Below are positions 22,910 to 31,286 of a DNA stretch of 37,308 bases, piece by piece. Numbering within the stretch: position 1 is the stretch's first letter; each line of letters begins with the position of its first letter. A model generated the notes under the pieces. The model worked only from the letters and a program-made list of their open reading frames with translations. It had not been told where the DNA came from and ran no database searches. Location: the NCBI GenBank assembly GCA_900758165.1, contig CAAEQN010000054.1, forward strand, positions 1-37,308, given 5' to 3'. The position numbers and the translations under genes were made by a program. This DNA is from Clostridia bacterium. GTDB lineage: Bacteria; Bacillota; Clostridia; TANB77; CAG-508.

Positions 22910-23332
22910 TTAATTGTTCCACGTCATTGTATATTCTATTTCATTTGTGGCTTTATTTATACTCTTGCTTGTAATTTTAAAATCATTCTTTTTATAAAAA
23001 TTGATAGCATTGGTATTTTTCTGATAAACACTTAAAGTTAAATTTTTTCCATTTTCCTTTACTTTATTTAATAATGCCGTTCCTATTCCTCTATGCTGGC
23101 TATTTGTATTAACAAAGATTCCTTCAATATAGTTTTCGTTCATTCCAATAAATCCTATTATTTCATTGTTATCTACATATACATATATTTCAGCTTTAGG
23201 CAAAATATTTCTTACATAGTCATAATCATTTTCCCAATATTCTTTTGAAATAAAATTATGAGCTTCTATATTTACATTTTTCCATATTTGCATTATATCA
23301 TCTATATCACTGTTTTCAAATTTTCTTATCAT
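22910..23332 (-). CDS. GNAT-family N-acetyltransferase, paralogue 1
   Basis: The 140-residue protein shows the GNAT order: MIRKFENSDIDDIMQIW (alpha 1), IYVYVDNNEIIGFIGM (beta 4), IEGIFVNTNSQHRGIGTALLNKVK with the acetyl-CoA loop Q-x-R-G-I-G-T, and LSVYQKNTNAINFYKKNDF. It resembles the YjaB/YhdJ type of small acetyltransferase. ATG 23332 follows AAGAGGTAATTT. It is the last gene of a run that starts at 25814. A close relative lies at 36775-37197; the two share long identical stretches such as NAINFYKKNDF. The substrate is unknown. Confidence 0.88.
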   Translation of the reverse strand: MIRKFENSDIDDIMQIWKNVNIEAHNFISKEYWENDYDYVRNILPKAEIYVYVDNNEIIGFIGMNENYIEGIFVNTNSQHRGIGTALLNKVKENGKNLTLSVYQKNTNAINFYKKNDFKITSKSINKATNEIEYTMTWNN

Positions 23333-23374
23333 AAATTACCTCTTAATCATCTCGATAAATTAGAAATCGTGTTA

Positions 23375-24007
23375 CTAATCATCTTTCCAAAAACTATATA
23401 TTACATCGGCAAATTCCTTTGGATTATCTATATTTACTTCGTGTCCTGCATTCTTGATAATTTCAAATTTACTATTTTTTATAACTTCATTTAGTTTAAT
23501 AGCACTTTTCATATTTATATTATTTTTTTCTCTTTCTCCACAAATAATAAGTGTCCTACATTTTATATTAGGAGTTTTTTGAGGTATAGTCAAGTTTTTC
23601 ATCGAATCCATTAAAGTTATCAAATCTTTTTTACTACAACCAATTTGTTTAAAAACTTTTTTGGGCATAAATTTATATATAATATTTTGTATAGTAATAA
23701 TTGATTTTGGTATCTCGTAAGGTGTGCCACTTAATATTATTGAATTGACCTTTTCTGGATATTCGTTCACATAGTCAATAGCAAGTATTCCACCTAGAGA
23801 AAGACCAACTATATTTAATTTTTCCTTAAAACTATTACAATAATCAGCAAATATTTTATATAAATTTTCATAACTTAATTGATAATTTTTTGCAAGATTA
23901 AATAAATTAGGTGTTTCAACCTCAACTTTATTTTCTTCCAATAACTCTTTAACTTTATCCCAACTACTTTCATTTTGCCCAAGTCCATGAACTAATATGT
24001 TTATCAT
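23375..24007 (-). CDS. Alpha/beta hydrolase, paralogue 1
   Basis: The 210-residue protein has the oxyanion region HGLGQNESSW at the start, the nucleophile elbow GLSLGG (Ser70), an acid candidate near ICGEREKNN and a late catalytic His189 (NAGHEVNID). It is probably a cytoplasmic esterase or lipase-like enzyme; no signal peptide is seen. ATG 24007 follows AAGGGAG. A paralogue with the same length and layout is at 29253-29882. Confidence 0.88.
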   Translation of the reverse strand: MINILVHGLGQNESSWDKVKELLEENKVEVETPNLFNLAKNYQLSYENLYKIFADYCNSFKEKLNIVGLSLGGILAIDYVNEYPEKVNSIILSGTPYEIPKSIITIQNIIYKFMPKKVFKQIGCSKKDLITLMDSMKNLTIPQKTPNIKCRTLIICGEREKNNINMKSAIKLNEVIKNSKFEIIKNAGHEVNIDNPKEFADVIYSFWKDD

Positions 24008-24033
24008 CTTAAAACTCCCTTACATATTGTATT

Positions 24034-24465
24034 TTAACAATTATTTTTATATGTTATTAAAGTATGTGCAAAACCGAATATGATAGAAGATATAATTAAT
24101 CCCCAATGTTTTAATGTAATACCGCAAACAAAAAATATTATTGTAGGTATAATTGCTAAAGTTATTGTTTTTAATAAAGATTTACTTTTAAAATAACATA
24201 TCCATATAATTAAATATAATAAAAGTAATATAACATTGGCAATCAGATAAACCAACATATATCCTGCACTTTTAAAACCAGATATTCCTATTGGAAAGAT
24301 AGTCAACATTAAAGATACATATCTTCCTATTTGCTCCAATACATTTACTAGATTATTTTTATATTTGTTTTCTACACTTTTATTTTTAATTCCATATATA
24401 ATATTTGGAATTAACATAGTAACAACTATTATAGTTCCAAAAACATTTATCCATCCAAACTCCAT
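24034..24465 (-). CDS. Multi-span membrane protein of unknown function
   Basis: The protein has 143 residues and four to five predicted membrane helices (about 5-22, 46-62, 66-90, 102-118, 121-138). Families I recall with the opening MEFGWINxFG occur widely in Clostridia without a function. I start at ATG 24465 for that reason; an in-frame TTG at 24486 would add seven residues. The ribosome site (AAGTGAG) is weak. It lies between the metallophosphoesterase and hydrolase genes. Confidence 0.65.
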   Translation of the reverse strand: MEFGWINVFGTIIVVTMLIPNIIYGIKNKSVENKYKNNLVNVLEQIGRYVSLMLTIFPIGISGFKSAGYMLVYLIANVILLLLYLIIWICYFKSKSLLKTITLAIIPTIIFFVCGITLKHWGLIISSIIFGFAHTLITYKNNC

Positions 24466-24502
24466 GCTACTGAATCTCACTTTCAACTTGTAATTTATCT
24501 TT

Positions 24503-25357
24503 CTAATTAGTTTTTAAAATAATAACAACTAATTCTGGTCGATTATTTATTCTAAAAGGTATTATACTATTTCCAATTCCCCTACTTATTATCATATTAG
24601 TATTATTTTCTGTAAATAATCCACTCGTATATTTAGGAAATAATCCTTGATTAGGTGCAACAATTCCACCAATGGATGGGATTCTAATTTGTCCACCATG
24701 GGCATGACCTGTTAATACTAAATCAATATTATTTTCTACATAAGTTCTAAATAATTCTGGTCTATGTGATAAAAGTATTGAAAATAAATCTTTATTATAA
24801 TTACTTATTTCTAGCTCTTTATTTATAATAGTTGAGTTATTTACTGATTTTTCATGAGCCATTTTGGGATCATTTATTCCTATTATATTTATTTTACTAT
24901 TTTCTTTTTCTATAATTTTTGTTTCATTTTCTAAAATTATAACTCCTTGTTCTTCTAATAGATTTTTCCATTCCTCATAATTAGAAATTTTTGCTTCATG
25001 ATTTCCTGATACATAATATATTGGAGCAATTCCTTTAATTTCTTTTACAAAATTTATAGATTGCTCCATATGCATTCTATTTGGATCAATAAAATCTCCT
25101 GTTATAACAATAATATCAGGTTTTTCATTTTTTAATTTTTCTATTAAAAATTTATTTAATCTGTTTGATTTTTCATTATGATAATCTGATATTTGGATTA
25201 TCTTGTAATCATTAAATTCATTTGGAATTTTACTACTTGATATACTATAATTAGTTATTTGTAATGTTGTATTTTCATAATAAAAATAAATTAATAACAA
25301 ACAACTCATTATAATACTACTGCATATAATTATTTCTTTCTTTTTCATAAATACCAT
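24503..25357 (-). CDS. Membrane-anchored metallophosphoesterase (YkuE-like)
   Basis: The protein has 284 residues. An N-terminal membrane helix (about 8-28) is followed by the full calcineurin-like motif set: ISDYHN, VITGDFID, VSGNHE, LLSHRPE and TGHAHGGQIRIP. YkuE-type proteins face outward and act on lipid or wall phosphates; the nearest described ones are UDP-2,3-diacylglucosamine pyrophosphatase-like enzymes. ATG 25357 follows GAGAGGAAATTTG; the upstream ATG pair at 25375 sits before that ribosome site. Confidence 0.88.
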   Translation of the reverse strand: MVFMKKKEIIICSSIIMSCLLLIYFYYENTTLQITNYSISSSKIPNEFNDYKIIQISDYHNEKSNRLNKFLIEKLKNEKPDIIVITGDFIDPNRMHMEQSINFVKEIKGIAPIYYVSGNHEAKISNYEEWKNLLEEQGVIILENETKIIEKENSKINIIGINDPKMAHEKSVNNSTIINKELEISNYNKDLFSILLSHRPELFRTYVENNIDLVLTGHAHGGQIRIPSIGGIVAPNQGLFPKYTSGLFTENNTNMIISRGIGNSIIPFRINNRPELVVIILKTN

Positions 25358-25418
25358 CAAATTTCCTCTCATCATAACAATAACTTACTATTTCTATTTT
25401 TTAAATAATTGTAATTTG

Positions 25419-25814
25419 TTATTCTTTTACAAATTTATCAATAACAAAATAAGCAACAACCATAATTAAAGATATTGCTAATCCTATATAAAATTCAGGG
25501 AAAGCAAAATTGATGCTGTTTTGTAAGCTCATTTCTCCTGTAATAGTTAGTATATGCCAAGTTAAAAACTGATAAATTTCAGAAATAACAATACCAACTA
25601 CACCTAAAATGCTTAATATCTTATTTATTTTGACATCTTTAAAAGATACCCATACACCTATTATAAATAATAAAACAGCTACAAGTCCTATTGGATTAAA
25701 TAAATTACCTAAACCTGATATTTCTTGAACACCTTTCATTCCTCCATATTGATTTAATAACATTGGTAATAAACTAATAACAAATGCTATTGTTAATATA
25801 ACTTTCTTTTTCAT
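25419..25814 (-). CDS. Four-helix membrane protein of unknown function
   Basis: The protein has 131 residues and four predicted membrane helices, with no recognised family. ATG 25814 is chosen because it stands 9 nt after AGAGGAG; the earlier ATG at 25823 abuts the ribosome site. It is the first gene after the second copy of the GTAGAT promoter module and probably leads the run down to 22910. Confidence 0.65.
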   Translation of the reverse strand: MKKKVILTIAFVISLLPMLLNQYGGMKGVQEISGLGNLFNPIGLVAVLLFIIGVWVSFKDVKINKILSILGVVGIVISEIYQFLTWHILTITGEMSLQNSINFAFPEFYIGLAISLIMVVAYFVIDKFVKE

Positions 25815-25853
25815 AAAATACATCTCCTCTACAACTTACTCATTCTTGTTACG

Positions 25854-25895
25854 ATTATATAATAAAAGGTAGATAAATTCAATAAATTATCTACC
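25854..25895 (-). promoter_or_regulatory. Promoter module with GTAGAT inverted repeat, copy B
   Basis: On the minus strand: TTGAAT (25877-25882), 17 bp, TATAAT (25854-25859), with the -35 in the loop of GGTAGATAA/TTATCTACC (25868-25895). It shares most bases over about 50 bp with copy A at 22843, including the CGTAAC/CATAAC just after the -10. Confidence 0.55.
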
Positions 25896-25911
25896 CTGCT
25901 TATATAATTTT

Positions 25912-26024
25912 TTATTTTTTTAATGTCTTTTTCACTTTATTTGTATCTTCAATATATGTTTCCATATAACCACATTCTGGGCATATCACACATTGGACTT
26001 TCTATATTCTTCATTTAACTTCAT
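25912..26024 (-). pseudogene. Small zinc-ribbon gene broken by a frameshift
   Basis: ATG 26024 follows a perfect AAGGAGG and encodes MKLNEEYRKSNV before a stop. Another frame continues with CVICPECGYMETYIEDTNKVKKTLKK, a CxxCPxCG half zinc ribbon, to TAA 25912. Joined, they give a protein of about 38 residues of a type common in Clostridia. Only an indel near 25990 separates them. A sequencing or assembly error is possible. Confidence 0.6.
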
Positions 26025-26320
26025 AGTTATCCCTCCTTACAGCTTCATAATACAATTTTTTAGTGGTTATTTAAAGCAATTTCATTTTACATTTATGCTG
26101 CTTATCGTGGCATTAGTAATTATTTCCTTATTTTATTACTCTAATATTATCATAAATAATAATTGTTATCAATTAGTTGTCTATATTATACCCTTTCCTT
26201 TTTAGAAAAATTATTACTAAATAAATATGAGAGCAACTATTTTTTAGATAATTGCCCCATATTTATTGCTTTTGATGTAACAACATATACAATCCTAACA
26301 GATTGCATACTTAACTTTTG
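26025..26320. other. Intergenic stretch with one terminator, otherwise empty
   Basis: No open frame with a ribosome site is seen on either strand. At 26216-26270 an imperfect hairpin (AATAAATATG with CATATTTATT, extended inward by GCAA/TTGC) is followed on the minus strand by a T-rich tract and probably terminates the ABC operon. The rest is AT-rich and featureless to me. Confidence 0.6.
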
Positions 26321-26566
26321 TTATCTTCTGTTTATTTCATCTTGTATTGCTTTATTATTTTGTAATAGCCAATAATCTGTAATTAGTAAAATTGCTATTG
26401 GAAATATAACTAATATTGGCATAGAACCTCCTGCTACTAATGTTACTAAAAGTAAGAACATACTTCTCAATAATATTCTTGACTTATTAGTCTTTACTTG
26501 AGCTTCTAACTCACTAATTGACATCTGCCATAGTTCTTTGCCATTATAAGATAACTTTCTGTTCAT
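26321..26566 (-). CDS. Small membrane protein, last gene of the GntR/ABC operon
   Basis: The 81-residue protein has a soluble N-terminus (NGKELWQMSISELEAQVKTNKSR) and two membrane helices (about 31-48 and 50-68). ATG 26566 is 8 nt from AAGGAGG; the earlier in-frame ATG at 26572 is too close to it. No family recognised. It follows the permease gene on the same strand after a gap of about 80 nt. Confidence 0.65.
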   Translation of the reverse strand: MNRKLSYNGKELWQMSISELEAQVKTNKSRILLRSMFLLLVTLVAGGSMPILVIFPIAILLITDYWLLQNNKAIQDEINRR

Positions 26567-26645
26567 ATTCATTCCTCCTTAAAATTATTTAACCAAATTA
26601 TTGTTGTTACATCTTTATATATAAACTGCTTTTTGGAGATATAAG

Positions 26646-27320
26646 CTATTCTTCTTTATTTTTATATATTCTGCATGAAATTCTATAAGATATATAATAA
26701 ATAATTATTGTTGCTAATATTAATATAATTTGTAAGAAATTTATTATATTATTTAATACATCGTTTACTGGTAAATTAATATTACTTTTTTGTCCTACAA
26801 AGAATATTCCACCAATTAGTAGAAGAATAATTGCAGCTACTATAAACATCTGAATTCTACCTTTTTCTGCTCCCCATTTGTAAACACATGGTATTTGAAT
26901 AGATTCAATAAGACCTATACCTAATATTCCTCCTATTGCTGTAGATAGCACATCTTGAATACTAGCAAATTGATGATTAATTATAAATAATATTAGAAAA
27001 CTTGCTAGTATTCCTACTATTGAACCTATTATTGTTGCACTTATCACAAATACATATTTTGATAGTACAACTTCTTTTTTTGTAAGTGGTAATGTTAATA
27101 CATATCTATCTGCTTTTGATTGTTCATCATAATTAAATGTAGCCATACTAAACATACCAAATCCAAATGTCAGCATAACTGAAACCATTACTCCAATTCC
27201 TTTTGTTGTTTCTTGTGATATTCCAGTAAAAATAAATATTATTATAAATATAATTAAAGTTTTTCTATAACTTCTTAATTGTAATAAATCTTTTGTTAAT
27301 AACCCTTTTATCACATTCAT
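26646..27320 (-). CDS. ABC-2 type transporter permease
   Basis: The 224-residue membrane protein has six predicted helices and the N-terminal MNVIKGLLTKDLLQLRSYRKTL plus DRYVLTLPLTKKEVVLSKY segments typical of the ABC-2 family that pairs with YtrB-like ATPases. It forms an exporter or immunity pump with the ATPase just upstream. Its start lies 1 nt after the ATPase stop, and its ribosome site (AGGGGGAA) is within the end of that gene. Confidence 0.88.
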   Translation of the reverse strand: MNVIKGLLTKDLLQLRSYRKTLIIFIIIFIFTGISQETTKGIGVMVSVMLTFGFGMFSMATFNYDEQSKADRYVLTLPLTKKEVVLSKYVFVISATIIGSIVGILASFLILFIINHQFASIQDVLSTAIGGILGIGLIESIQIPCVYKWGAEKGRIQMFIVAAIILLLIGGIFFVGQKSNINLPVNDVLNNIINFLQIILILATIIIYYISYRISCRIYKNKEE

Positions 27321-27321
27321 T

Positions 27322-28179
27322 TTATTTTTCCCCCTTTATATAAATTAGCATAATTTCATCTAATGTAGGTTTATCTATTATTTGAAAATCATATTTTCTT
27401 TTGAACTTTATTTTATCTTCTACCAAAACATCATATTCATATTTATTGACTTTAAATTTTACATAGTCATTTTTATCTATTTTTTCAAATTCTAATTTAC
27501 TGCATTTTACAATACCATATTTTTCTAATAATTCATCTCTAGTTTTTGATATAACAATTTCTCCATTATTTATAAAAGTAATATAATCTGCAATATGTTC
27601 TAAGTCTGATGTTATATGACTAGATACAAATATTGAATTTTCTTCATTTTGTATAAAATCTTGGAAAATATCTAATATTTCACTTCTTGCTACTGGATCT
27701 AATCCTGATGTTGGTTCATCTAATATTAAAAGTTTAGGATGATGTGATAATGCTACCGTTATTTTCAACTTCATTTTCATACCACTAGAAAATTCCTTTG
27801 ATATTTTATTTTTTGGTAATTTAAAATTTTCCAAATACTTAAAATATAATTTTTCATCCCAATTTTTATAAATATTTTTCATTATTTTGTTTATGTCTGT
27901 TGGATTTAAGTATTCTGAAAAAAAGCTATCATCTAAAACAACTCCAATATCTTCTTTAACTTTCTTTTCATTTTCTCTAACATTTAATCCAAATATTTTA
28001 ATCTCTCCACTATTTGATTTGATTAAATTTAAGATTGATTTAATAGTTGTTGTTTTTCCTGCTCCATTTTCACCTATTAACCCTAAAATCATTCCTTTTG
28101 GTAATTCTATGTTTATATTCTTTAATTCAAATCCATCATATTTTTTGCATAAATTTTTTACTTCTAAATTATTGTCCAT
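27322..28179 (-). CDS. ABC transporter ATP-binding protein
   Basis: The 285-residue ATPase has Walker A GENGAGKT (36-43), the signature FSSGMKMKLK, Walker B LLILDEPTSGLDP and the H-loop SSHI. A C-terminal part of about 60 residues is of the kind found in YtrB and related drug or peptide exporters. It is co-transcribed with a GntR repressor (stop 5 nt upstream) and the permease. Confidence 0.92.
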   Translation of the reverse strand: MDNNLEVKNLCKKYDGFELKNINIELPKGMILGLIGENGAGKTTTIKSILNLIKSNSGEIKIFGLNVRENEKKVKEDIGVVLDDSFFSEYLNPTDINKIMKNIYKNWDEKLYFKYLENFKLPKNKISKEFSSGMKMKLKITVALSHHPKLLILDEPTSGLDPVARSEILDIFQDFIQNEENSIFVSSHITSDLEHIADYITFINNGEIVISKTRDELLEKYGIVKCSKLEFEKIDKNDYVKFKVNKYEYDVLVEDKIKFKRKYDFQIIDKPTLDEIMLIYIKGEK

Positions 28180-28184
28180 TCCTT

Positions 28185-28559
28185 CTATTCCTCCTCATAT
28201 AAAATATCTAACATTTCCTGAATTTCTTTTTTGGAAATATCACTTATTCTAGCAATAGACACAACTGTTTCTATTAAATTTTCTATTTTTTGTAATTGCT
28301 CTTCCTTTATCAATTCCGTATTTTTATTTGCTACATAAGTTCCCTTTCCTTGTATAGTTTCTACATAACCTTCTCTTTCTAATTCTTCATAGGCATTTTT
28401 GGTAGTAATTACACTTATTCTTAAATCTTTTGCTAAACTTCTTATAGATGGCAATATCTCTCCTGCTTTTAATTCATTAGAAATTATTTTGTTTTTTATT
28501 TGTTCCTTTACTTGCTCATACAGGGGGAGGCTATTTGAATTGCTTATTATAATATCCAT
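28185..28559 (-). CDS. GntR-family regulator (YtrA subfamily)
   Basis: The 124-residue protein has a winged helix (LPLYEQVKEQIKNKIISNE, LPSIRSLAKDLRISVITTKNAYEELEREGYVET) and only a short helical tail, as in the YtrA subfamily, which represses its own ABC operon and responds to cell-envelope antibiotics. ATG 28559 follows AAAGAGGA with good spacing; the frame further upstream overlaps the promoter. Its operator is probably the repeat GTATATAC-A-GTATATAC over the -10 box. Confidence 0.9.
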   Translation of the reverse strand: MDIIISNSNSLPLYEQVKEQIKNKIISNELKAGEILPSIRSLAKDLRISVITTKNAYEELEREGYVETIQGKGTYVANKNTELIKEEQLQKIENLIETVVSIARISDISKKEIQEMLDILYEEE

Positions 28560-28583
28560 AATCATTCCTCTTTTCTTTATTGT

Positions 28584-28620
28584 GTATATACAGTATATAC
28601 TATCCATATACAGCTGTCAA
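28584..28620 (-). promoter_or_regulatory. Promoter and operator of the GntR/ABC operon
   Basis: On the minus strand: TTGACA (28615-28620), 17 bp, TATACT (28592-28597). Two copies of the self-complementary GTATATAC (28584-28591 and 28593-28600) cover the -10. YtrA-type regulators bind such sites, so autorepression is likely. Confidence 0.75.
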
Positions 28621-28639
28621 TACTTTTTACAAAAATTTT

Positions 28640-28672
28640 AAAAAATAAAAAAGAGAGGATGCTGTTCCTCTC
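28640..28672 (-). terminator. Terminator after the XRE membrane protein gene
   Basis: On the minus strand, GAGAGGA pairs with TCCTCTC around a 6-nt loop and is followed by T6. Confidence 0.88.
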
Positions 28673-28689
28673 GAAAATATATAAATTCA

Positions 28690-29100
28690 CTATTCATATT
28701 CAACTAATTCTTCTTGCATTTGTGTTACTACTTTTGAATCATTGCCTGTTCTATTAAATGCTACTAGACCTGCTACTATAAGTATTATATACATTATTAC
28801 TATTATAATAAAAAATATTCCTATTCCTTTTAAAATCTTAATTGTCATTCCTGCTAATTTTTGTGAATTGGTATTATTAGGATCATTTACTGTTTCTCCT
28901 TGTGTTTCTTCTTTCATCAATTCATCTAATGAAATTTTAAAGATTTCACTCATTTTTATTAATTTATCCATTTCTGGAGTAGTTTCTCCCAATTCCCATT
29001 TACTTACAGTTTGTCTTGCTACATTTAATTGTTCTGCAAGTTGTTCTTGTGATAAATTATTCTGTTTTCTTAACATTACTAATTTTTCATTAAACTTCAT
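28690..29100 (-). CDS. XRE-family regulator with a C-terminal membrane helix
   Basis: The 136-residue protein has a Cro/C1-type domain at about 4-60 (LSQEQLAEQLNVARQTVSKWE, TPEMDKLIKMSEIFKISLDELM), a polar linker, and one membrane helix at about 93-114. Membrane-anchored XRE proteins are common in Clostridia and may sense the envelope. ATG 29100 follows ATAGGAGGGA. It is a single-gene unit with a strong terminator, next to the GntR/ABC operon. Confidence 0.88.
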   Translation of the reverse strand: MKFNEKLVMLRKQNNLSQEQLAEQLNVARQTVSKWELGETTPEMDKLIKMSEIFKISLDELMKEETQGETVNDPNNTNSQKLAGMTIKILKGIGIFFIIIVIMYIILIVAGLVAFNRTGNDSKVVTQMQEELVEYE

Positions 29101-29252
29101 TTTTAATCCCTCCTATTAAAATTCAATTAAAAGATTTCTTCTTTCATTAATTAAATTTTAATAACTTTATGCACTTTTTTCTACCTTTTTCAACTGGAAG
29201 TTACGCACTTAAACCTTACATTTGTTATTTTCACTATATTTTAATTATTATT

Positions 29253-29882
29253 TCATATATTTTTATAAAATCTTTCAATTACATTTGATAATTCTTTTGG
29301 ATTATCAATATTTACTTCATGGCTTGAATTTTCAATTATCTTTATTTCACTATTAAAAATATTATTATGCAAATCTTTTGCACTTTGTAAATTAACTTTG
29401 TCTTTTTCTCCATATATTATTAATGTTTTGCATTTTATATTTTTTATCTTGCTTAATATATCCATACTTGCCATTGAATTTACAAGATTCGTAAAATCTT
29501 TTTTGCTACATCCCATTTCTTCAAAAACACTTTTAGGCATAATTTTAAAGATTATATTTTGTACTTTAAAAAGTATTTTAGGTACTTTAGATGGCACACC
29601 AATTAATACAAGGCTTTTCACTTTTTGTGGATATTCATTAGCATAGTCTATTGCTAATATTCCACCAAGCGAAATTCCGCACAAGTTCAATTCATTATCC
29701 TTAAATCTATTGCAGTAATCTGCAAAAACTTTATATAAGTTCTCATAATTTGTATGATAATTTTTCGTAAGATCAAATAAATTGGGTTTTTCTACTTGTA
29801 TTTTGCTATTATTTAATTCATTTTCAACTTTACTCCAACTTGCTTCTGTTTGTCCTAATCCATGTATTAAAATATTTTTCAT
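29253..29882 (-). CDS. Alpha/beta hydrolase, paralogue 2
   Basis: The 209-residue protein has HGLGQTEASW, the nucleophile elbow GISLGG (Ser71), GEKDKVN and the late catalytic His188 (NSSHEVNID). It is collinear with the hydrolase at 23375, sharing NYENLYK and FADYCN, so the two arose by duplication. ATG 29882 follows TAGAGGTAG. It is preceded by an extended -10 promoter (TGG-TATAAT, minus strand, about 29919-29927). Confidence 0.88.
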   Translation of the reverse strand: MKNILIHGLGQTEASWSKVENELNNSKIQVEKPNLFDLTKNYHTNYENLYKVFADYCNRFKDNELNLCGISLGGILAIDYANEYPQKVKSLVLIGVPSKVPKILFKVQNIIFKIMPKSVFEEMGCSKKDFTNLVNSMASMDILSKIKNIKCKTLIIYGEKDKVNLQSAKDLHNNIFNSEIKIIENSSHEVNIDNPKELSNVIERFYKNI

Positions 29883-29936
29883 ACACTACCTCTATTCATA
29901 AAACAAATCTTTATAAGGATTATACCATAACATAAT

Positions 29937-29968
29937 AAAATACTCCATACATTTGTACAGAGTATTCT
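29937..29968 (-). terminator. Terminator after the TVP38/DedA-like gene
   Basis: On the minus strand, AATACTCTGTAC and GTATGGAGTATT form an imperfect stem followed by TTATT. It lies just past the stop at 29975. Confidence 0.6.
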
Positions 29969-29974
29969 AAAAAT

Positions 29975-30694
29975 CTATTTAATACTTTTTATAGCATCTT
30001 TTGTAATTTTATCTTTGTCAAACTTATTTATAATAAATACTGCTAGTGCTACCAATATTAATATTGCAACATATAGTATAATGCTCATCTTCCAATCTCC
30101 AATAGCCAGTTGTTCTCCTGCTAATGTTGAAGTAATAACAGAAGGAAATCTTGCAAAAGTAGAAATAATAATGAATTTTAAAGGTTTTATTGGTAGTAAT
30201 CCTGCAACATAGACTAATAAATCTTTTGGAGTTCCTGGTATTAAAAATAAAATTAGCATTATAAATTCTATTTTCTTTGGATTTTGAAAAACTTTACTAT
30301 TTTCAATTTTTTCAACTTTTTTCTTATCACAAAAATCATATACAAATTTTCTACCAAATTTTCTAACTAATAAGAAAATTGAAGTAGATATAATACACGC
30401 TGATACCATTATAAATACTGTACCCCATAAACTACCATAACACATTCCTGCAAGTATTTCTATTGGTTCACCAGGAACTATTATTAAAAAAATTTGTGCT
30501 ACTTGAAGTCCAAATAACGAAAGCATACCAAGCACACCTGAATTTTCGACTTTTTCTTTAAAAGCAATCTGACCTTCTAATGTAGATAAATCTCTCATTA
30601 TTGGAAATAAGTATATTATTATTCCTAAAAATAAACTTAAAACAATTATTGTTAAAAATATTTTAAAAATTTTTACTTTGTTTTTTCTGCTCAT
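29975..30694 (-). CDS. TVP38/TMEM64 (DedA/VTT-domain) membrane protein
   Basis: The 239-residue protein has about six membrane helices and the VTT-domain motifs PGEPIEILAGMCYG and LFLIPGTPKDLLVYVAGLLP. This superfamily contains lipid scramblases and undecaprenyl-phosphate or similar lipid flippases. ATG 30694 overlaps the stop of the upstream gene by 4 bp (ATGA), so the two are translationally coupled. A cell-envelope role fits its position after a Bce-type transporter. Confidence 0.88.
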   Translation of the reverse strand: MSRKNKVKIFKIFLTIIVLSLFLGIIIYLFPIMRDLSTLEGQIAFKEKVENSGVLGMLSLFGLQVAQIFLIIVPGEPIEILAGMCYGSLWGTVFIMVSACIISTSIFLLVRKFGRKFVYDFCDKKKVEKIENSKVFQNPKKIEFIMLILFLIPGTPKDLLVYVAGLLPIKPLKFIIISTFARFPSVITSTLAGEQLAIGDWKMSIILYVAILILVALAVFIINKFDKDKITKDAIKSIK

Positions 30695-31281
30695 ACTATC
30701 CCTTCTATTTTTATATTACTTAATAGTTTTTCTTTTAATTTTCCATTTATATTTATAGTAGAAGATTGATAATTTCTTAATAATCCATCATATATTATAC
30801 TTGAATCTTCTAATTTTTTAAAATCCTCTGGTCTAATCATTTCTGGTAAATTATTTTTTATATCAGATTTATCAAGAACATACTTCACGAATTCAGCACA
30901 ATAAAATGAATTTTCAAAACTAATCTTAATATTAAACCCAACTGCAAATAGTCCTATTACATTAAAATTCTGTAATTGTTTTGAATTTTTTATATACTCT
31001 ATAATTCCTTTAACATTATTAAATTGTTCTTCTGTAACATTTATAGCAAATATTCTGCATACTGTATTTTTAAACCTTTTAAATGTTCCAAAGTTTATTC
31101 CTTCATGTACAAATCCACCCCAAAAAGGATTGTATGGATTTAATCTGCCAAAACTATACATTTCATTTAAATCCTTATCTAAAGATATAGACACATGTGA
31201 AAATTCATCTTTAGTATAGTTCTTAATTATTTTTGATAATGTTGTTCCTGTATGCGTTAAAATTATATATATTTTTTTCAT
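30691..31281 (-). CDS. Permuted NlpC/P60 (papain-like, YiiX-type) protein
   Basis: The 196-residue protein has DEFSHVSISLD near residue 30 (candidate catalytic His) and SFYCAEFVKYVL near 125 (candidate catalytic Cys). That His-before-Cys order is the circularly permuted NlpC/P60 arrangement of YiiX-type amidases. It may cleave lipoprotein, fatty-acyl or peptide amides; no signal peptide is visible, so it may act inside the cell. ATG 31281 follows GGAGATTGATAATT; the TTG at 31290 is an alternative. It overlaps the end of the permease gene and, by 4 bp, the TVP38-like gene. Confidence 0.7.
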   Translation of the reverse strand: MKKIYIILTHTGTTLSKIIKNYTKDEFSHVSISLDKDLNEMYSFGRLNPYNPFWGGFVHEGINFGTFKRFKNTVCRIFAINVTEEQFNNVKGIIEYIKNSKQLQNFNVIGLFAVGFNIKISFENSFYCAEFVKYVLDKSDIKNNLPEMIRPEDFKKLEDSSIIYDGLLRNYQSSTININGKLKEKLLSNIKIEGIV

Positions 31282-31286
31282 AATTA

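Noticed and set aside
29101..29252. Possible coding remnant upstream of the XRE membrane protein
   Set aside because: A few codon-like stretches are seen, but no frame stays open and no family is recognisable.
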